Positions 1 to 7,819 of a DNA stretch of 15,647 bases are shown one piece after another. How positions within the stretch are numbered: position 1 is the first letter of the stretch; each line of letters starts with the position of its first letter. A program made the translations under genes and the position numbers. The notes under the pieces were generated by a model, which was not told the DNA's origin, made no database searches, and saw only the letters and a program-made list of their open reading frames with translations. This stretch comes from CAZOIA01 sp964579675 (GTDB lineage Bacteria > Planctomycetota > Phycisphaerae > UBA1845 > PWPN01), in NCBI GenBank assembly GCA_964579675.1, contig CAZOIA010000133.1, forward strand, positions 1 to 15,647. The letters are read 5' to 3'.

Positions 1-226
1 CGACATGACCATCGACACGCTGTCGAAACATCGATCCGCCAGGATTTCACGCAACTTCTTTTCTCCGTGGCCTTCGTGTCTTCGTGGTGAATTCCTCCAT
101 GAATAATCCGGGTTCAGGACCTCCACGACTGCGGAAGAAGCGATAACAACTTGGCGAAAGGGGCTGGCGGTGGTTCCCGGGAGACTGTGCGCGGTCGTCC
201 TGATCCTTACGTGCGGCTGCCCGGGG
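1..226. other. Non-coding end region downstream of the secreted glycosidase-like gene
   Basis: No convincing gene is visible. Positions 12-26 form a small hairpin (TCGACA, loop CGC, TGTCGA). Positions 63-100 carry a short-period repeat described separately. The region lies after the stop codon of the minus-strand gene that ends at 227, but I see no clear terminator with a T-tract for that gene. Confidence 0.5.
63..100. repeat. Dispersed short-period repeat, CTTCGTGTCTTCGTGGTGAA type
   Basis: Three consecutive related 8-mers are visible: CTCCGTGG, CCTTCGTG and TCTTCGTG, followed by GTGAATTC. On the minus strand this reads as a run of (A)CACGAAG units. I recall such runs as dispersed repeats in planctomycete and metagenomic genomes, often near GxxExxY-family genes. 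That association is from memory and no such gene is in the window. Confidence 0.4.
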
Positions 227-3031
227 TCAATGGAGGCATGCGGACGGCGGCGGGACGTTAGCGCCGCTCATACAGGGCTGGAAGATGGCGAAGTCATCCT
301 GGTCCACGTCATCGTCTCCGTCGAGCCTGGCCGGTGCACACGCCGGAGCCGGCGGTTCGCCCCCCGAACCGGTCAGGCACGCCTGGAAGAATCCAAAGTC
401 CTCCTGGTCCACGTCGTCATCACCGTCGAAGTCGCCGATGTAGCCCGTCGGTTGGGTCACGGTGATCTGAACCGTATCGGTATCGACACCGCCCCGCCGG
501 TCATCAACGGTCAGCGTGACGGTGTAAGTGTCGGCGGTGGTAAACGTGTGGTCGATCACGACGCCGCTGCCGGTGCCGTTGTCGTCGAAGTCCCAGTCAT
601 AATCGAGCTCGTCGTTCTCCGGATCGCTCGACCCGGAGGCGTCGAAATGCACGGTAAGCGGCGCGGACCCGCTGTCCCGGTCAACCTGGATGTCCGCGGT
701 CGGCGGTTGGTTGGCCGTCACCATCAGGTCATCAAACACCACCCCGGAACTGGTCCCGCCGGTGTTCCCGCTCTTCAACAGAATCGTGGCGGTGTCATCG
801 GCCGCGACGAATGTCCCGAGGTTGGCCACGGGTGCAGTGTCGGCCATGTTCCCGTTCCAACCACCGGGCGATGCCCAGGTGTCGTTCTTGTAAATCAGGA
901 CGTCGTCGGCCTGGCCGCCTTCGTCAACCCCGTTGACCGGGGTACGATCGCTGTTGATGATGATGACCTCGCCCCACTGATAGTCAGGTATGCTGGGTTG
1001 CGATCGCCAGACGCCCGCAACGTCAATGTACGTACCGGCCCCGCCGGTACTGAACTGCTGCCAGACCCCGGCGTTGTAGTTGGTGCCGGTTTGCCGAAGC
1101 TCGCCGCTGACCACCGAGGCGGTGAAGTCACTTGCCAGGTCGCGTTCGATCCATGTCGTCCAGCCGTTCAGGTCGTCGTCGAAGTCGCCATTTGCGATGA
1201 GGTTGCTGCCCGGTGAACCGGGGCTCACGGTGATGTAGTTGGTCTTAATCTCGGTGTCGTCGCCGCCTGGGCCGCTGACCATGAGCGAGACCGTGTAGGT
1301 TCCCGCGTTCAGGTAGTTGTGCGAGGGGCTCGGCTGCTGCGAGGTGCCCTGGTCGCCGAAACTCCACGACCAGGTGTCAATCGTACCGGTTGACTGGTCG
1401 GTGAAGCTGACCACGAGCGGCGCAGTTCCACTCCGCGGGGCGCCAACGAAGTCCGCGACGGGCGGATTGGCGGGCGGCTCACCCCAGACCTCGAACTCCT
1501 GGATGCGGGCCCAGTTATCGATGCCCGGATCGGTGATGTACAGGCGGACGTACCGCAGCGTCTTCGGGTTGATATAGCTGCGGTAAACGATGTCTTCCTG
1601 TTCGCTGTTATCGACCGAGACCTCCGTGGTCCAGGGGCCGCTCATCGAACTGGCGCTCTGGATGGAGAAGGCCTCGGCATTGAACTGGCTTCCTTCGGGC
1701 ACCGCTCCGGGCATGACTACCGCGAAGCCGTTGATGGTGCGGGTCCCGCCGATGTCCAGGCTCAGCCAATGCGGCGGGGCGCTGCCGTCGCTGGTCCATT
1801 TGCTCTCGGACGAGACGATGCCGTCGATGGCCTTATCGCCGCCCCACTCGGGCCCGTAGACCGAGTCGGTCTGGACCTGGGCAGCAGTCAGCGAGAGGTT
1901 GGTGCCGGTCGGGGGATCATTGGTGAAACCACCCGCCCCGCCGTCCCACCGATATCCGTGAGCGACCGCATCGTCCAGATCGGTCAGGATCTGACCTTTG
2001 GGCGGCGAGCCGTCGATGTTCCAGTCGTCGCACCAGGCGCACCAGCGGTACATGTTCACGCAGTGATAGATGCCCTCACCCGACGCGGCGTGGGCCTGGT
2101 TCCAGTTGTCGATCTCCGCGTAGATCCACTCGATCCAGTCGGCCTGGTAGGAGCAACTGGGATTCCCGGGGTCGGTGCACTCGGGGTGGCCGCCCTTCCA
2201 GTAATACATGCCGTTGCATTCGGTGGCGTAATAGGGAAGGGTTCGCATGGAAGCCGGCGTTCCCAGGTTCACCCAGTCCTTGTAAACGTAGAAGCTCCAG
2301 TACTGGCCGTTGACCTTCGCGGTGGAGTGCACGTCGGCGTGGGTGTAGCCTCGGGAAGTGATGTGTGCGGCAATGCCGTCGATCCCGCCCGTGCTGTTGA
2401 TGGCGGTGAGCATCTGGTTCATGTATTCCGTCCAGCCGAGCGGATTGCCGTCGTGGTCCGGTCCCGCGCCGTAGGGGCCGGCAAAAGGTGCCAACGCCTG
2501 ACAGAGCACGTTGGCGCCCGGGGCCACCTGCTTGATCGCGTTGTAGCATTGCCGGAAACAGTCAGCGTAGCTCTGCGGAGAGAGGTACGACCGCCAACCG
2601 CCCACCTTGGGCCACTCGCAGGCCAGGTTCGTCTCGTTACCGATGATGTAGTGGCTGCAACCTTGACTGGCGGCGACGTAGTTCGCGCACCTCTGGGCGA
2701 AGTTCCCGTACTGACCGGGAACCGGTATCGTGCCGGCATCCCCGTAGCCGTTGTTCAGCCGGCAGATGACGGTATGGCCCTGGTTCGAGATCCAGCGGAA
2801 ATCATCCCCGCCGGTCTGTCCGGGGTCGTGCCCGATGGCGATGGTGGCGGTGACCCATCCGGTCGCTCCCCCCGTCGCGACGTGGTTCAGCCACTCCTGC
2901 TGGCCGGTGTCGTGGTCGTGGATGCCGTAAATGTACGGGCTTTCCTGGGCCCGCACCGGCACGCGGACAAAGGCAAGAACCACCGCCAGACCACACAGAT
3001 AAGCTCGCTGCACCGGTCGCGACGAGGACAT
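227..3031 (-). CDS. Secreted multidomain glycoside-hydrolase-like protein (GH-A-like core, F5/8C, two PKD, dockerin-like tail)
   Basis: A 934-residue exported protein, probably acting on a polysaccharide outside the cytoplasm. Residues 1-28 form a signal peptide ending near VRA-QE. Residues 30-365 are the putative catalytic core: GNETN places Asn132-Glu133 as the acid/base pair, and TECNG places Glu271 as a candidate nucleophile, the arrangement of clan GH-A (beta/alpha)8 enzymes. The exact family is not recognised. Then follow a discoidin-like F5/8 type C domain (about 375-518), a PKD domain (about 523-604), a jelly-roll carbohydrate-binding-like segment (about 608-775, NGDFDDDLNGW), a second PKD (about 776-860) and two calcium loops (DGDDDVDQEDF and DGDDDVDQDDF, about 865-934). 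GGAGG precedes the ATG by 8 nt, which supports the start. It lies downstream of a shorter paralog but has its own promoter block. The substrate is unknown. Confidence 0.9.
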   Translation of the reverse strand: MSSSRPVQRAYLCGLAVVLAFVRVPVRAQESPYIYGIHDHDTGQQEWLNHVATGGATGWVTATIAIGHDPGQTGGDDFRWISNQGHTVICRLNNGYGDAGTIPVPGQYGNFAQRCANYVAASQGCSHYIIGNETNLACEWPKVGGWRSYLSPQSYADCFRQCYNAIKQVAPGANVLCQALAPFAGPYGAGPDHDGNPLGWTEYMNQMLTAINSTGGIDGIAAHITSRGYTHADVHSTAKVNGQYWSFYVYKDWVNLGTPASMRTLPYYATECNGMYYWKGGHPECTDPGNPSCSYQADWIEWIYAEIDNWNQAHAASGEGIYHCVNMYRWCAWCDDWNIDGSPPKGQILTDLDDAVAHGYRWDGGAGGFTNDPPTGTNLSLTAAQVQTDSVYGPEWGGDKAIDGIVSSESKWTSDGSAPPHWLSLDIGGTRTINGFAVVMPGAVPEGSQFNAEAFSIQSASSMSGPWTTEVSVDNSEQEDIVYRSYINPKTLRYVRLYITDPGIDNWARIQEFEVWGEPPANPPVADFVGAPRSGTAPLVVSFTDQSTGTIDTWSWSFGDQGTSQQPSPSHNYLNAGTYTVSLMVSGPGGDDTEIKTNYITVSPGSPGSNLIANGDFDDDLNGWTTWIERDLASDFTASVVSGELRQTGTNYNAGVWQQFSTGGAGTYIDVAGVWRSQPSIPDYQWGEVIIINSDRTPVNGVDEGGQADDVLIYKNDTWASPGGWNGNMADTAPVANLGTFVAADDTATILLKSGNTGGTSSGVVFDDLMVTANQPPTADIQVDRDSGSAPLTVHFDASGSSDPENDELDYDWDFDDNGTGSGVVIDHTFTTADTYTVTLTVDDRRGGVDTDTVQITVTQPTGYIGDFDGDDDVDQEDFGFFQACLTGSGGEPPAPACAPARLDGDDDVDQDDFAIFQPCMSGANVPPPSACLH

Positions 3032-3113
3032 GATTCACTCCTCCGACTTGCCGCTCACTGACCGTCACCGGAGTCGCCGGGCTCGGATTTGTTTCCGACT
3101 CCGCTCTGACTGT

Positions 3114-3144
3114 TATCGTAACCGATCGGCAGGCGTGATTCCAT
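3114..3144 (-). promoter_or_regulatory. Promoter block shared with the neighbouring paralog
   Basis: A 31-bp block 83 nt upstream of the ATG at 3031 matches positions 5020-5050 at 26 of 31 positions. The first 14 bases (TATCGTAACCGATC) and the last 8 (GATTCCAT) are identical. Read on the minus strand it gives ATGGAATC, then 16 nt, then TACGATA, consistent with a -35/-10 pair with TACGAT as the -10. The sigma factor is unknown. Confidence 0.55.
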
Positions 3145-3276
3145 GCTTTCGGGACTGACTTGCTCGCCTTCTTACTCGCCCGCCTTCTCACGAGATCGCG
3201 CTACACCACGTTTCGTTTCCTCATTTCTAACCCAGGCTGGCCGCCGGGAACCCCCCCACATGAGCCGGGCGCGTGC

Positions 3277-4887
3277 TCAATTCAGGCACTCGGGCGGCGG
3301 GGTGACGTTGGCCCCGCTGAAACAGAACTGGAAGATGGCGAAGTCACTCTGGTCCACGTCGCCATCCTCGTCGAGGTGGGCCGGCTCACATTCCGGAAGA
3401 GTCTGAGAAACCCCGGCGCCGGTCAGGCAAGCCTGGAAGAACCCGAAGTCCTCCTGATCGACGTCGTCGTCGTTATCGAAGTCGCCGTCGTAGGCGCTTG
3501 GGCTGACCGTGATGTAGTCGGGCTCGGCTTCCGTATCGCTGCCGCCGGGGCCGGTAACCGTGAGCGAGACGGTGAAGTTACCCGGGTTGAGGTACTCATG
3601 CTGGGGGTTGGGCGCCGCCGAGGTGCCACTGTCACCGAAACTCCACGACCAGGCATCGATCGTACCCGTGGATTGATCGGTGAAATCGACTGTGAGGGGG
3701 GCGGTTCCACTGAGCGGGACGCCGGTAAAGTCCGCCACGGGCCGAGGCGGCACCGTATCCCAGCGATACCCGTGCGCTACCGCGCCGTCGAGATCGGTCA
3801 GAATCTGTCCCTTTCGCGCCGCACCGTCGATGTGCCAGCCGTCGCACCAGGCGCACCAGCGGTACATGTTCACGCAGTGGAAGATGGGTTTGCCGGCCGC
3901 CGGGGCGGTCACCGTATTCCAGCGGTTGATCTCGGCGTAGATCTCCTGCATCCAACCGGGCTGATGGCAGCAGGAGGGATTGGAGCAACTGCTGCATTCA
4001 GGATGGCCGCCGTCCCAGTAATAGATGCCGTTGCACTCGGTGCCATACAGGGGCAGGTGGTACAGCTCGGACGGGATACCCAGGTTGATCCAGTCCTTAT
4101 AGACGTAGAAGCTGAAGTATAGGTTCTGGCCGTTGGCGCTCACTTTCGCCGTGCTGTGGATGTCGCCGTAGGTGTAGCCCCGGGAGTTGATGTGCAGGGC
4201 GATGCCGTCCGGCCCGTCTCCGCTGCTGGTGATCGCGGTGAGCATCTGGTTCATGTACTGAACCCAGTTGATGGGAACGCCGTCCGCCGTGTAGCCGCAC
4301 ACGGTTCCGGGGCCGTAAGGCCCGCCAAACGGAGCGAGGGCCTGGCTGCATACTTTGTGCGCCGGGCGGACGCTCTTGATGGCGTCGTAAACGAGCCTGA
4401 AGCAGTTTGCGTAGCTTTGCGGCGAGAGGTAGGGCTTATGCGTGCCGGAATGCGGCCACTCCACCGAAAGGTTGGTCTCGTTCCCGATCACCCATATCTC
4501 GCACCCGGGGCTGGCCGCGACGAAGTTGGCGCAGCGCTGGGCGAAGTCGGAATAGTACGCCGGCAAGGGAATGGTGCCATCCTCGCAGTAGCCGTTGTTC
4601 ACCCGGCAGGTGACAGTGTGGCCCTGGTTCGAGATGCTCCTGAAGTCGATGCCGCCGTGCTGCCCGGGGTCGTGCCCGATGGCGACGGTCGCGGTGACCC
4701 AGCCGGTCACGCCGCCCCCCGTGAAGTGGTTCAGATACTCCTGGGGGGAGGGATCGTGGTCGTGGATGCCATAAAGGTACGGGCTCTCCTGGGCCCGAGC
4801 CGGCCCCCAGACAAGGGCCAAGACAACGATCGGACGCCAGAGATGAAGACGGGGACAGTATCGGTCCCCCCGCCGCGACGACGACAT
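3277..4887 (-). CDS. Secreted glycoside-hydrolase-like protein (GH-A-like core, PKD, dockerin-like tail)
   Basis: A 536-residue paralog of the 934-residue protein encoded just downstream. Residues 1-32 form the signal peptide (cleavage near ARA-QE), and mature proteins start alike (QESPYLYGIHDHD against QESPYIYGIHDHD). The core (about 34-377) keeps the GH-A-like pair: Asn136-Glu137 in GNETN and Glu284 in TECNG. A Cys-rich stretch (HPECSSCSNPSCC, about 295-307) may form disulfides. One PKD domain (about 382-463) joins directly to the two calcium loops (DNDDDVDQEDF, DEDGDVDQSDF). The F5/8C domain, the jelly-roll segment and the second PKD of the longer paralog are absent. AAGGAG lies 7 nt before the ATG. 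An extracellular hydrolase is inferred; substrate and family are not established. Confidence 0.9.
   Translation of the reverse strand: MSSSRRGDRYCPRLHLWRPIVVLALVWGPARAQESPYLYGIHDHDPSPQEYLNHFTGGGVTGWVTATVAIGHDPGQHGGIDFRSISNQGHTVTCRVNNGYCEDGTIPLPAYYSDFAQRCANFVAASPGCEIWVIGNETNLSVEWPHSGTHKPYLSPQSYANCFRLVYDAIKSVRPAHKVCSQALAPFGGPYGPGTVCGYTADGVPINWVQYMNQMLTAITSSGDGPDGIALHINSRGYTYGDIHSTAKVSANGQNLYFSFYVYKDWINLGIPSELYHLPLYGTECNGIYYWDGGHPECSSCSNPSCCHQPGWMQEIYAEINRWNTVTAPAAGKPIFHCVNMYRWCAWCDGWHIDGAARKGQILTDLDGAVAHGYRWDTVPPRPVADFTGVPLSGTAPLTVDFTDQSTGTIDAWSWSFGDSGTSAAPNPQHEYLNPGNFTVSLTVTGPGGSDTEAEPDYITVSPSAYDGDFDNDDDVDQEDFGFFQACLTGAGVSQTLPECEPAHLDEDGDVDQSDFAIFQFCFSGANVTPPPECLN
4846..4869. repeat. GGGGAC...GTCCCC palindrome inside a signal-peptide coding region
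   Basis: GGGGAC (4851-4856), 7-nt spacer AGTATCG, GTCCCC (4864-4869). It falls in the codons for residues 7-12 of the 536-residue secreted protein, where the paralog has unrelated sequence. The 11-mer AAGACGGGGAC at 4846-4856 recurs exactly at 5944-5954 in non-coding DNA. Confidence 0.5.
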
Positions 4888-5019
4888 GATCCGCTCCTTC
4901 GCCTTGCAGGCTGCCGACGAGCACCGCTTGTCACAGGCACAGCCGTTGGACGGGAGCTTGCCGACGGCATCCGCCCTGTTCCCCGGATATGGGCTTGTTC
5001 TTGTCCCGCCTCTCGCAAC

Positions 5020-5050
5020 TATCGTAACCGATCCGCGGACACGATTCCAT
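5020..5050 (-). promoter_or_regulatory. Promoter block of the 536-residue secreted protein
   Basis: Second copy of the 31-bp block, here 133 nt upstream of the ATG at 4887. The minus strand reads ATGGAATC, 16 nt, TACGATA. The spacer differs from the other copy at 5 positions, while both putative hexamer regions are unchanged. This suggests the ends are the functional contacts. Confidence 0.55.
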
Positions 5051-5070
5051 CACATTCGCCGGCGCGCCGA

Positions 5071-5099
5071 TTGCACCGTGCCGCACCGATTCCTACCAT
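5071..5099 (+). promoter_or_regulatory. Possible sigma-70-like promoter of the ferredoxin gene
   Basis: TTGCAC, 17-nt spacer, TACCAT. The -35 is weak. If real, transcription would start near 5106. That rules out the ATG at 5098, which overlaps the -10, and favours a start at 5137 or 5155. Confidence 0.3.
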
Positions 5100-5136
5100 G
5101 GGTATCCAGGTGGAGCGGACCGGCGAAGCCGATGTC

Positions 5137-5751
5137 ATGCCTGGAGAATCCTCCTTGTCAGACGAGCCTCCCGAAAACGACCTGCCTCGTGACCGTCGGG
5201 CCATGTTCCGCCTGGGGCTGGAGAAACTGATGAAGCCCCTCGCGGAGTACATCGAAGAGCGGCTCAACCTGCCGCTCCCCGTTTACCGCACCGTGCTGCG
5301 CCCGCCGGGGGCGTTGCCGGAGAGCGAATTCCTTGACACCTGCTACCGGTGCGGGAACTGCGTTGACGTGTGTCCCGCCCGCGCGATCAAGCCGATGACC
5401 CGCCAGGACGTGGAGCGCGCCGGCACGCCCTACATCGATCCCGACCTGGCAGCCTGTGTGGTCTGCGAGGAGCTGGCGTGCATGAAAGCCTGTCCCAGCG
5501 GGGCGCTGCAACTCCCGGGCGATCCGAAGGAGATTGCGATGGGGCTGGCCCGGGTTGATCATGACGTATGCCTCCGGCACCATGGAGAGGAGTGCACGGT
5601 TTGCCTGGACAAGTGTCCGATCGGCATCCGGGCCATCGACCTGAGTGACGGCGGGGAGATCGAAGTGAAGCCCGAGGGCTGCGTTGGCTGCGGCACGTGC
5701 CAGTTCCACTGCCCGGCCCTGCCCAAGGCGATCGCGGTCGATCCGCGTTGA
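5137..5751 (+). CDS. NapG/MauM-like polyferredoxin with four [4Fe-4S] sites
   Basis: A 204-residue iron-sulfur protein expected to carry electrons. Sixteen cysteines form four clusters: C69/72/75/79 (CX2CX2CX3CP), C107/110/115/119 (CX2CX4CX3CP), C145/153/156/160 (CX7CX2CX3CP) and C182/185/188/192 (CX2CX2CX3CP). The order and intervening text (GTPYID, MKACPSGAL, MGLARVDHDVC) match the NapG/MauM ferredoxin family. Unlike periplasmic NapG there is no Tat signal or membrane segment, so a cytoplasmic location is likely. The gene stands alone and no nap or mau partner is present. The start is uncertain: ATG 5137 lacks a good ribosome-binding site. TTG 5155 has GGAG 8 nt upstream and would give a protein beginning SDEPPEND. 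ATG 5098 is also in frame. The redox partner is unknown. Confidence 0.85.
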   Translation: MPGESSLSDEPPENDLPRDRRAMFRLGLEKLMKPLAEYIEERLNLPLPVYRTVLRPPGALPESEFLDTCYRCGNCVDVCPARAIKPMTRQDVERAGTPYIDPDLAACVVCEELACMKACPSGALQLPGDPKEIAMGLARVDHDVCLRHHGEECTVCLDKCPIGIRAIDLSDGGEIEVKPEGCVGCGTCQFHCPALPKAIAVDPR

Positions 5752-6120
5752 AACGGCGTTCGCAAAACGTGCTCGTCCTCCGTCCGCGGCAAATCTCCCG
5801 TTGTCCGCCGGTAACAAATGCTCTGAACGTGCGTCTGGTATATCAGGATGAACGATGAGAAGCCCGACCACCTGTCAACCGTCTTGCGAGCCCGGCTCTT
5901 CGGCCGGCAGGAGCTGTTCCTGGCCCGGCAAACGGGGACTGTTAAGACGGGGACGGAAGACCTAAACCGTTTATTCACAAGGGCTTACCTGTTTCAGTGC
6001 GCTGGTGGCCTGCAAGCCACGAGGAGAACGGACAAAATGGGGCTTGCAATGCAGGGGGCGACCCGCTTAGAATACATTGAGTAGGCGGAGTAGCGAGCGA
6101 AGGACGGGTAGTCTGGCCCC
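5752..6120. other. Gene-free stretch with repeat fragments
   Basis: No convincing gene. A small hairpin (CCGGC, TCTTC loop region, GCCGG) lies near 5892-5907. Two copies of ACGGGGAC occur at 5932-5939 and 5947-5954, the second inside an 11-mer shared with 4846-4856. A 78-codon open frame from 5848 has no ribosome-binding site and its translation crosses these repeats, so I do not call it. Confidence 0.45.
5932..5954. repeat. Direct repeat of ACGGGGAC
   Basis: Two copies, 15 nt apart start to start. The extended form AAGACGGGGAC (5944-5954) is identical to 4846-4856. This looks like a fragment of a dispersed palindromic repeat family; its function is unknown. Confidence 0.45.
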
Positions 6121-6150
6121 TTGCCCGCTTCGAGTGTCTTTCACTATAAT
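6121..6150 (+). promoter_or_regulatory. Sigma-70-like promoter of the dockerin-tailed secreted protein
   Basis: TTGCCC (6121-6126), 18-nt spacer, perfect TATAAT (6145-6150). Transcription would begin near 6157, leaving a leader of about 136 nt before the ATG at 6293. Confidence 0.55.
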
Positions 6151-6292
6151 GCGGAGAATGGGTTTCTGTATCGAAGGTGAGGTTCCCGCGGATAGCTGTC
6201 GGTGAGTTCTACCTGCAGGCAATCGGTAGTAAGCACATGCCGGTGATCCGCAGTAAAGGGAACACATGATACGATTGTTTCGGGAGGTCAAG

Positions 6293-7711
6293 ATGCGTAG
6301 CTTTAAAGTCGCGAGTGTGGTGTTGATTCTTGTCGCCGGTCAGGCCCTGGCACAGAGTGTCGTCTCCTTTGAATTGGAGTTGGGGGGGGACAATCACGGC
6401 GCGCGCTGTGTCGAGGATGGAGGTTCCGAGGTTTTCTTCACCCCGGGCAGTCCCGATGACGGTCAGGGCCTTTCACAAACTGAACCGATCACCTGGGACG
6501 TGAGGATCACCGCCAACGGCGTCCAGCAGCAAGGCAACGGGGCCGGCTACGCGGTCAGGGGCGTGGCCAACTTCGTGGTCACTCTGGGACTCTACAAGGA
6601 CAGTGTGGACCCGGCTAACCTGGTCGCGGACGTGGACTTCTACAGCACCGTCCAGGACGGCAACGGGGGGTGTGAACTCGCCGGTTCCGCGTTCGCGTTC
6701 AGCATCGACGGCAACGGATGGGGACCGGAACGTGTGATCGACCTGTTTGCCCGATCACCCTACGGCGGGGCGAACATGGATGTCTGGACCTACCCCACGG
6801 GCCCTCCTCCCGGTCCTCCCCCCACTTGGCAGTACGGTGAGACGGGGACACTGCTGGGAATGGGCGCCGGGTATTCGCAATGGGACCGCGGTGGAGGCTC
6901 CGCCCACACCGTTGCGGGCGTCGGTCAAGTGGCCCCGGACCCGGGCGACCCGACTTACGGCCCTCTGGGGACCGGCCCCATCTGCGAGGGGCAGATCGCC
7001 AGTGGGTTGCCCCTGGGTACCTACATTCTGGATCTTGTTCCGGGTGCCGGTATCAACGTGCTTCGGGGCGATCTGGATCTGACCATGGGCCAGAACGCGT
7101 TTGCCGTCGGGGCGGACGAGAAGCACGGGGACCAGATCACATTCATCATCATTGAAGGCGGCGCATGCGAGATCACCCGCTGGGCTAGCACGCGACATCA
7201 CGTCGGCACCGGGGGCGGCTGGTACGACATCGAGCTCGACGCTGCTGCCACCGGCAATGCCGTCACCATTGAGTCGCGCCAAGGTGGCATCCAGAACGTC
7301 ATTGTCGATTTCGATAACGACGTGACTCTCTATTACGTCGCGGGCGTGGTGGCCGAGAAGCTGACCGGTGGCGGCGGCTCGATTCCGGCCACTGCTGAGA
7401 ACCTCACCGGCAACGGTACCAGACTGGAGATCGAGTTCGCCGGCGGTTTGCCTGATGCAGGCCGCTACAAGATCGACCTGGCAGCCAACATCTCGTGTTT
7501 GACCGGTGATACGGACTGTGAGATGGGTGTTCTCGCCGGCGATACGAACAATGATAGACATGCCGACCTGATCGACATGGCTCAAGTTAAAAACATGAAC
7601 GGGGAACTCGCGAGCCAGAACCCCCGTTTTGACGTGAACCTCGACGCGGGGACTATCAACCTGATCGACATGGCCCTGGTCAAGAGCCTGAACGGCGCCT
7701 GGCTGCCGTAA
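6293..7711 (+). CDS. Secreted protein of unknown function with dockerin-like C-terminus
   Basis: A 472-residue exported protein. Residues 1-20 form a compact signal peptide ending AGQALA-QS. The start at 6293 is preferred because GGGAGG lies 6 nt upstream and the signal peptide then begins MRSFK; an in-frame ATG at 6266 would add nine residues (MIRLFREVK). The body (about 21-410) is Gly/Asp-rich and beta-like, and I do not recognise its family. The last 60 residues hold two dockerin-like calcium loops, DTNNDRHADLIDMAQVKNMNG and a degenerate DVNLDAGTINLIDMALVK. This type differs from the DVDQxDF tails of the two glycosidase-like proteins. A cohesin-type partner would be expected by analogy, but none is in the window. 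It has its own promoter and a strong terminator, so it is probably monocistronic. Confidence 0.85.
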   Translation: MRSFKVASVVLILVAGQALAQSVVSFELELGGDNHGARCVEDGGSEVFFTPGSPDDGQGLSQTEPITWDVRITANGVQQQGNGAGYAVRGVANFVVTLGLYKDSVDPANLVADVDFYSTVQDGNGGCELAGSAFAFSIDGNGWGPERVIDLFARSPYGGANMDVWTYPTGPPPGPPPTWQYGETGTLLGMGAGYSQWDRGGGSAHTVAGVGQVAPDPGDPTYGPLGTGPICEGQIASGLPLGTYILDLVPGAGINVLRGDLDLTMGQNAFAVGADEKHGDQITFIIIEGGACEITRWASTRHHVGTGGGWYDIELDAAATGNAVTIESRQGGIQNVIVDFDNDVTLYYVAGVVAEKLTGGGGSIPATAENLTGNGTRLEIEFAGGLPDAGRYKIDLAANISCLTGDTDCEMGVLAGDTNNDRHADLIDMAQVKNMNGELASQNPRFDVNLDAGTINLIDMALVKSLNGAWLP

Positions 7712-7745
7712 TCCGGACCGGATTCCTTCAAGTGAATCACCCCGC

Positions 7746-7779
7746 AGCGGGGTCGGCTGTCCGCCGGCCCCGCTGTTTT
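7746..7779 (+). terminator. Rho-independent terminator
   Basis: A 12-bp stem with one G-T wobble (AGCGGGGTCGGC / GCCGGCCCCGCT) and 5-nt loop TGTCC is followed by GTTTT. It starts 35 nt after the stop codon at 7711. There is no T-tract on the opposite side, so it probably serves only the plus strand. Confidence 0.8.
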
Positions 7780-7819
7780 CGATTGAGGGGGGTGGATTCG
7801 CCGAAGGTCAAAGCGCAGG

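Noticed and set aside
170..4122. Long plus-strand open frames at 170-1216, 1769-3061 and 3160-4122
   Set aside because: They lie antisense to the two secreted proteins, whose signal peptides, PKD and calcium-loop domains are clear. Their Val/Gly/Arg-rich translations show no domains; high GC content leaves antisense frames open.
4156..5136. Upstream extension of the ferredoxin frame
   Set aside because: It runs antisense through the signal peptide and core of the 536-residue protein and across its promoter block. The cysteine clusters begin only after 5340 and no domain precedes them.
5848..6084. 78-codon plus-strand frame
   Set aside because: No ribosome-binding site, no recognisable motif, and it crosses the ACGGGGAC repeats.
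6755..7585. 276-codon minus-strand frame inside the dockerin-tailed gene
   Set aside because: Antisense to a gene with a signal peptide, promoter and terminator; its translation has no domain.
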